7,845 nucleotides of DNA from NCBI GenBank assembly GCA_012961725.1, contig DTYU01000089.1:1-7845 (forward strand), in the 5' to 3' direction. Shown in pieces: positions 6,158-7,845 of the stretch. This DNA is from Desulfotomaculum sp. (lineage in GTDB: Bacteria > Bacillota > Desulfotomaculia > Desulfotomaculales > Ammonificaceae). Position numbers and translations under genes: made by a program. Under the pieces are notes generated by a model. That model saw nothing but the letters and a program-made list of their open reading frames with translations. It had not been told where the DNA came from and searched no databases. The number at the start of each line of letters is the position of its first letter. Position 1 is the first letter of the stretch.

Positions 6158-6232
6158 GTTGCCGTACAATGCGGCATTCGTCCTCATTGCAGGCAGTGGG
6201 CCATTCGGTTGTCGGGTTACTTGCGGGCCGTG

Positions 6233-6261
6233 TAGACACGCACCTGAGAAAGTGGTATACA
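6233..6261 (+). promoter_or_regulatory. Sigma-A promoter of the ferredoxin-like gene
   Basis: TAGACA (6233-6238), a 17-bp spacer ending in TGG, and TATACA (6256-6261) form a good extended promoter. Transcription should start near 6268, giving a leader of about 55 nt. The same boxes and spacing precede the FmdB-like gene. Confidence 0.72.
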
Positions 6262-6287
6262 TATAAAGAGCATATGTTTAAAACATC
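6259..6287 (+). promoter_or_regulatory. Shared motif, copy 3, with perfect dyad (at the ferredoxin-gene transcription start)
   Basis: TAAAGAGCATATGTTTAAAA followed by CATC occupies 6264-6287. A perfect inverted repeat ACATAT-N7-ATATGT (6259-6277) overlaps the end of the -10 box and the start site. A second small dyad, ATGTTT-A-AAACAT, lies at 6274-6286. The position suits a repressor that blocks RNA polymerase. Copies 1 and 2 keep the TAAAGAGC core but less of the dyad. Confidence 0.6.
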
Positions 6288-6322
6288 TACCCTAACTACG
6301 CTACAGAAAGGATGAAGAAAAA

Positions 6323-6814
6323 TTGCCCTATAGAGACGGGATCGGACCGCACGGAAAAGGACGGCGCCCAGGCGCCGGATGCCGCGGCTACGGCAGACGG
6401 GCGGCGCTGGGAGCAATGAGAGGCCGGGGCTGGGGGCGCGCGCTTGCTGGCCCATTTGCGCCGTTTGGCGGATGGGGAGCCCGCTGGGAGTCACCTCCGC
6501 CTTGGGGTGTGTTTCCCAGGTTCTCTGGGGCAACCTGGTATCCGGTTGTTCAGGAGGCCCCGCCGGCATCGCCGCTAACCCGGAAGCCGGAGAGCGGCAG
6601 CGAGGCGCGTGCCGAGGAGGTGCTGTGCGCCCAGGTCAACCCAGCGCTATGTACCGGCTGCGGCACATGTGCCGCGGTCTGTCCCGGGGGCGCGATTATG
6701 GCTGGTCCCATAGCCGCGGTTGACCCGCGTCTTTGCCGCGGATGCGGCACGTGTGCCGCCCAGTGCCCCAGCGGAGCCATTTCACTGGTATCCCGGCCGA
6801 CAAAGTACAGTTGA
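6323..6814 (+). CDS. DUF5320-like N-terminus fused to a two-[4Fe-4S] ferredoxin domain
   Basis: This 163-residue protein starts with TTG (6323). An upstream AAAGGATGA supplies the ribosome site and the N-terminus fits a family start. MPYRDGIGPHGKGRRPGAGC resembles the Gly/Pro-rich MPxxDGTGPxGxGPxTGRGxG start of DUF5320 proteins, often found near Fe-S and metal-cofactor genes in anaerobes. Residues 20-75 stay rich in Gly, Arg, Trp and Pro. Residues 102-157 form a bacterial-type double ferredoxin: C110-TG-C113-GT-C116-AAV-C120-P and C138-RG-C141-GT-C144-AAQ-C148-P, enough for two [4Fe-4S] clusters. C20 and C102 are extra. It is probably a cytoplasmic electron carrier or cluster donor. The radical SAM gene follows after 47 bp with no clear terminator, so the ferredoxin may serve it; this is inference. 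Confidence 0.85.
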   Translation: MPYRDGIGPHGKGRRPGAGCRGYGRRAALGAMRGRGWGRALAGPFAPFGGWGARWESPPPWGVFPRFSGATWYPVVQEAPPASPLTRKPESGSEARAEEVLCAQVNPALCTGCGTCAAVCPGGAIMAGPIAAVDPRLCRGCGTCAAQCPSGAISLVSRPTKYS

Positions 6815-6861
6815 ATTGGGGCTTCAAGGGCAGCTATAACACAAAGTGAGTTGGTCTCTGC

Positions 6862-7785
6862 ATGACCCAGTACGTTTATGGCCCGGTCCCTTCGCGCCGG
6901 CTGGGACGGTCTTTAGGTGTAGACTTGGTGCCGTTCAAAACCTGCACCTACGACTGGATTTACTGCCAGCTCGGCCGGACGACGCACAAAACGGTGGAGC
7001 GCCGGGAGTTCTTCCCGGTGGCGGATGTGCTTGACGCCGTCCGTGACAGGCTCAGTGCCGCACCTGAACCCGATTACATCACGCTCGCCGGCTCGGGAGA
7101 GCCTACCCTATACGGCCCCATCGAAGAGGTGATCGCCGGGATCAAGCAACTGACGCGCCTCCCGGTGGCAGTACTCACCAACGGCTCGCTGCTTTGGCGT
7201 CCGGAGGTAAGGCGCGCCCTGTTGCGGGCGGACCTGGTGATACCCTCTTTAGACGCTGGTGACGCCGCCCTTTTCGAATATGTCAACCGGCCCCATCCCT
7301 CCCTCTCCTTCCACCAGGTGATCGAGGGGCTGATCGCCTTTCGGCAGGAGTACCAGGGCGCTCTGTGGCTTGAGGTCCTGCTCTTGGCCGGGGTCACAGG
7401 GATCGAAGCCGAGGTGCGCAAGTTGGCGCGGTGGATTGAGCAAATGAAGCCGGACAAGGTGCAGCTCAACACCGCAACCCGCCCGCCGGCCGAGGATTTT
7501 GCCATGCCGGTCACGTCGGAGGAGATGTCGCGCCTGGCTGCGCATATTGGGGGAAGCATCGAGGTCATTTCACCCAGCGGCATGCCGTCTGAGAACGGTT
7601 TCCAGGCCCGGGTTGAGGAGATGCTTGCCATGCTCAGGCGCCGCCCGTGTACGCTTGATGACTTGGTTGCCGGACTGGGCATCCACCGTAGCGATGCTCT
7701 CAAGTACGTACAGCAGCTTCTTGCGACCGGGAAGGTCAGGATAAAGACCCAGAAGGGTCTCACCTATTATCTCCCCGATAATTAG
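6862..7785 (+). CDS. Radical SAM-family Fe-S protein with altered cluster motif and C-terminal winged helix
   Basis: This 307-residue protein belongs to a radical SAM family of anaerobes beginning YVYGPVPSRRLGRSLGVDL. The family's cluster motif normally reads CTYDCIYCQLG (CxxxCxxC). Here residues 28-35 read CTYDWIYC, so the middle cysteine is Trp32, from a TGG codon at 6955-6957. Other family features are intact: GSGEP (77-81) for SAM binding, conserved LTNGSLL and RPHPSLSF segments, and a winged-helix-like C-terminus (about 250-307, LDDLVAGLGIHRSDALKYVQQLL). The loss of one cluster ligand would be expected to impair SAM cleavage. It could be a true variant, an inactivated gene or a sequencing error; the frame is otherwise undamaged. 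The substrate of the family is not known to me. The ATG at 6862 has only a weak ribosome site and the gene probably depends on the ferredoxin-gene promoter. Confidence 0.88.
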   Translation: MTQYVYGPVPSRRLGRSLGVDLVPFKTCTYDWIYCQLGRTTHKTVERREFFPVADVLDAVRDRLSAAPEPDYITLAGSGEPTLYGPIEEVIAGIKQLTRLPVAVLTNGSLLWRPEVRRALLRADLVIPSLDAGDAALFEYVNRPHPSLSFHQVIEGLIAFRQEYQGALWLEVLLLAGVTGIEAEVRKLARWIEQMKPDKVQLNTATRPPAEDFAMPVTSEEMSRLAAHIGGSIEVISPSGMPSENGFQARVEEMLAMLRRRPCTLDDLVAGLGIHRSDALKYVQQLLATGKVRIKTQKGLTYYLPDN

Positions 7786-7802
7786 GGGGACACAATACTA
7801 AA
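7779..7802 (+). repeat. Left end of palindromic repeat copy 3, continuing to or past the window edge
   Basis: GGGGACACAATACTAAA (7786-7802) is identical to the left end of copy 1. The preceding TAATT (7779-7783) is also shared, so 22 of 24 bases match. The radical SAM stop codon TAG (7783-7785) lies inside this block. Neither the inner hairpins nor the right end is found in the remaining 43 bases, so this is either a diverged copy, a solitary end or the left end of a longer element. Confidence 0.7.
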
Positions 7803-7845
7803 ACTTCAAGGTGATCGTGTCAACCCACTTTAGGAATTTCGAAAC

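Noticed and set aside
6268..6279. LexA/DinR-like box in the shared motif (GAGC-N4-GTTY)
   Set aside because: The Gram-positive box needs GAAC and GTTC arms; all three copies have GAGC, and the genes are not DNA-repair genes.
6955..6957. Possible selenocysteine or recoded residue at the missing radical SAM cysteine
   Set aside because: The codon is TGG, not TGA, so ordinary translation gives Trp.
1..7845. CRISPR array, tRNA, rRNA or complete insertion sequence
   Set aside because: No regularly spaced repeats, no tRNA/rRNA-like sequence and no transposase frame were seen on either strand.

Overview
The window looks like a chromosomal piece of a GC-rich, anaerobic, Gram-positive member of the Clostridia (Desulfotomaculum/Pelotomaculum-type Firmicutes). 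This is inferred, not proven. The clues are type IV pilus genes, strong GGAGG ribosome sites, consensus sigma-A promoters, a DtxR/MntR-FeoA regulator, an FmdB-type zinc ribbon protein, a DUF5320-like/ferredoxin protein and a radical SAM protein of a type common in strict anaerobes.

Region 1 (1-4256, plus strand) is a type IV pilus motor operon. It holds the 3' part of the retraction ATPase gene pilT, the extension ATPase gene pilB with a c-di-GMP-type MshEN N-terminus, and a 702-residue protein that joins a secreted von Willebrand A (VWA) domain to a PilC-type platform domain. Spacings are 36 and 23 bp and no internal promoter is evident.

Region 2 (4257-5109) is a separate transcription unit. 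It has a near-consensus promoter, a 14-bp palindrome just after it, and a metal-dependent regulator of the DtxR/MntR family with a C-terminal FeoA domain.

Region 3 (5107-5762) is a minus-strand FmdB-like zinc ribbon gene with its own promoter. It is bracketed by two directly oriented copies of a ~90-bp imperfect palindrome (ends GGGGACAC.ATAC...GTATGGTGTCCCC) with two internal hairpins. A third copy of the left end lies at 7779-7802, at the window edge.

Region 4 (5763-7785) has a small minus-strand gene of unknown function. It is followed by a plus-strand pair: a protein with a DUF5320-like N-terminus and two [4Fe-4S] motifs, and a radical SAM protein whose middle cluster cysteine is replaced by Trp.

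A short motif, TAAAGAGCRTAYGTYYAAAA, occurs three times, each time pointing toward the gene downstream: before the DtxR-family gene, at the fmdB-like start site and at the ferredoxin-gene start site. In the last two it is joined to the same promoter layout (TAGACA, 17 bp ending TGG, TATA.A). This suggests one regulator or one duplicated promoter cassette linking metal- and Fe-S-related genes. The strongest leads are the VWA-PilC fusion, this shared promoter module, the altered radical SAM motif and the palindromic mobile repeats.
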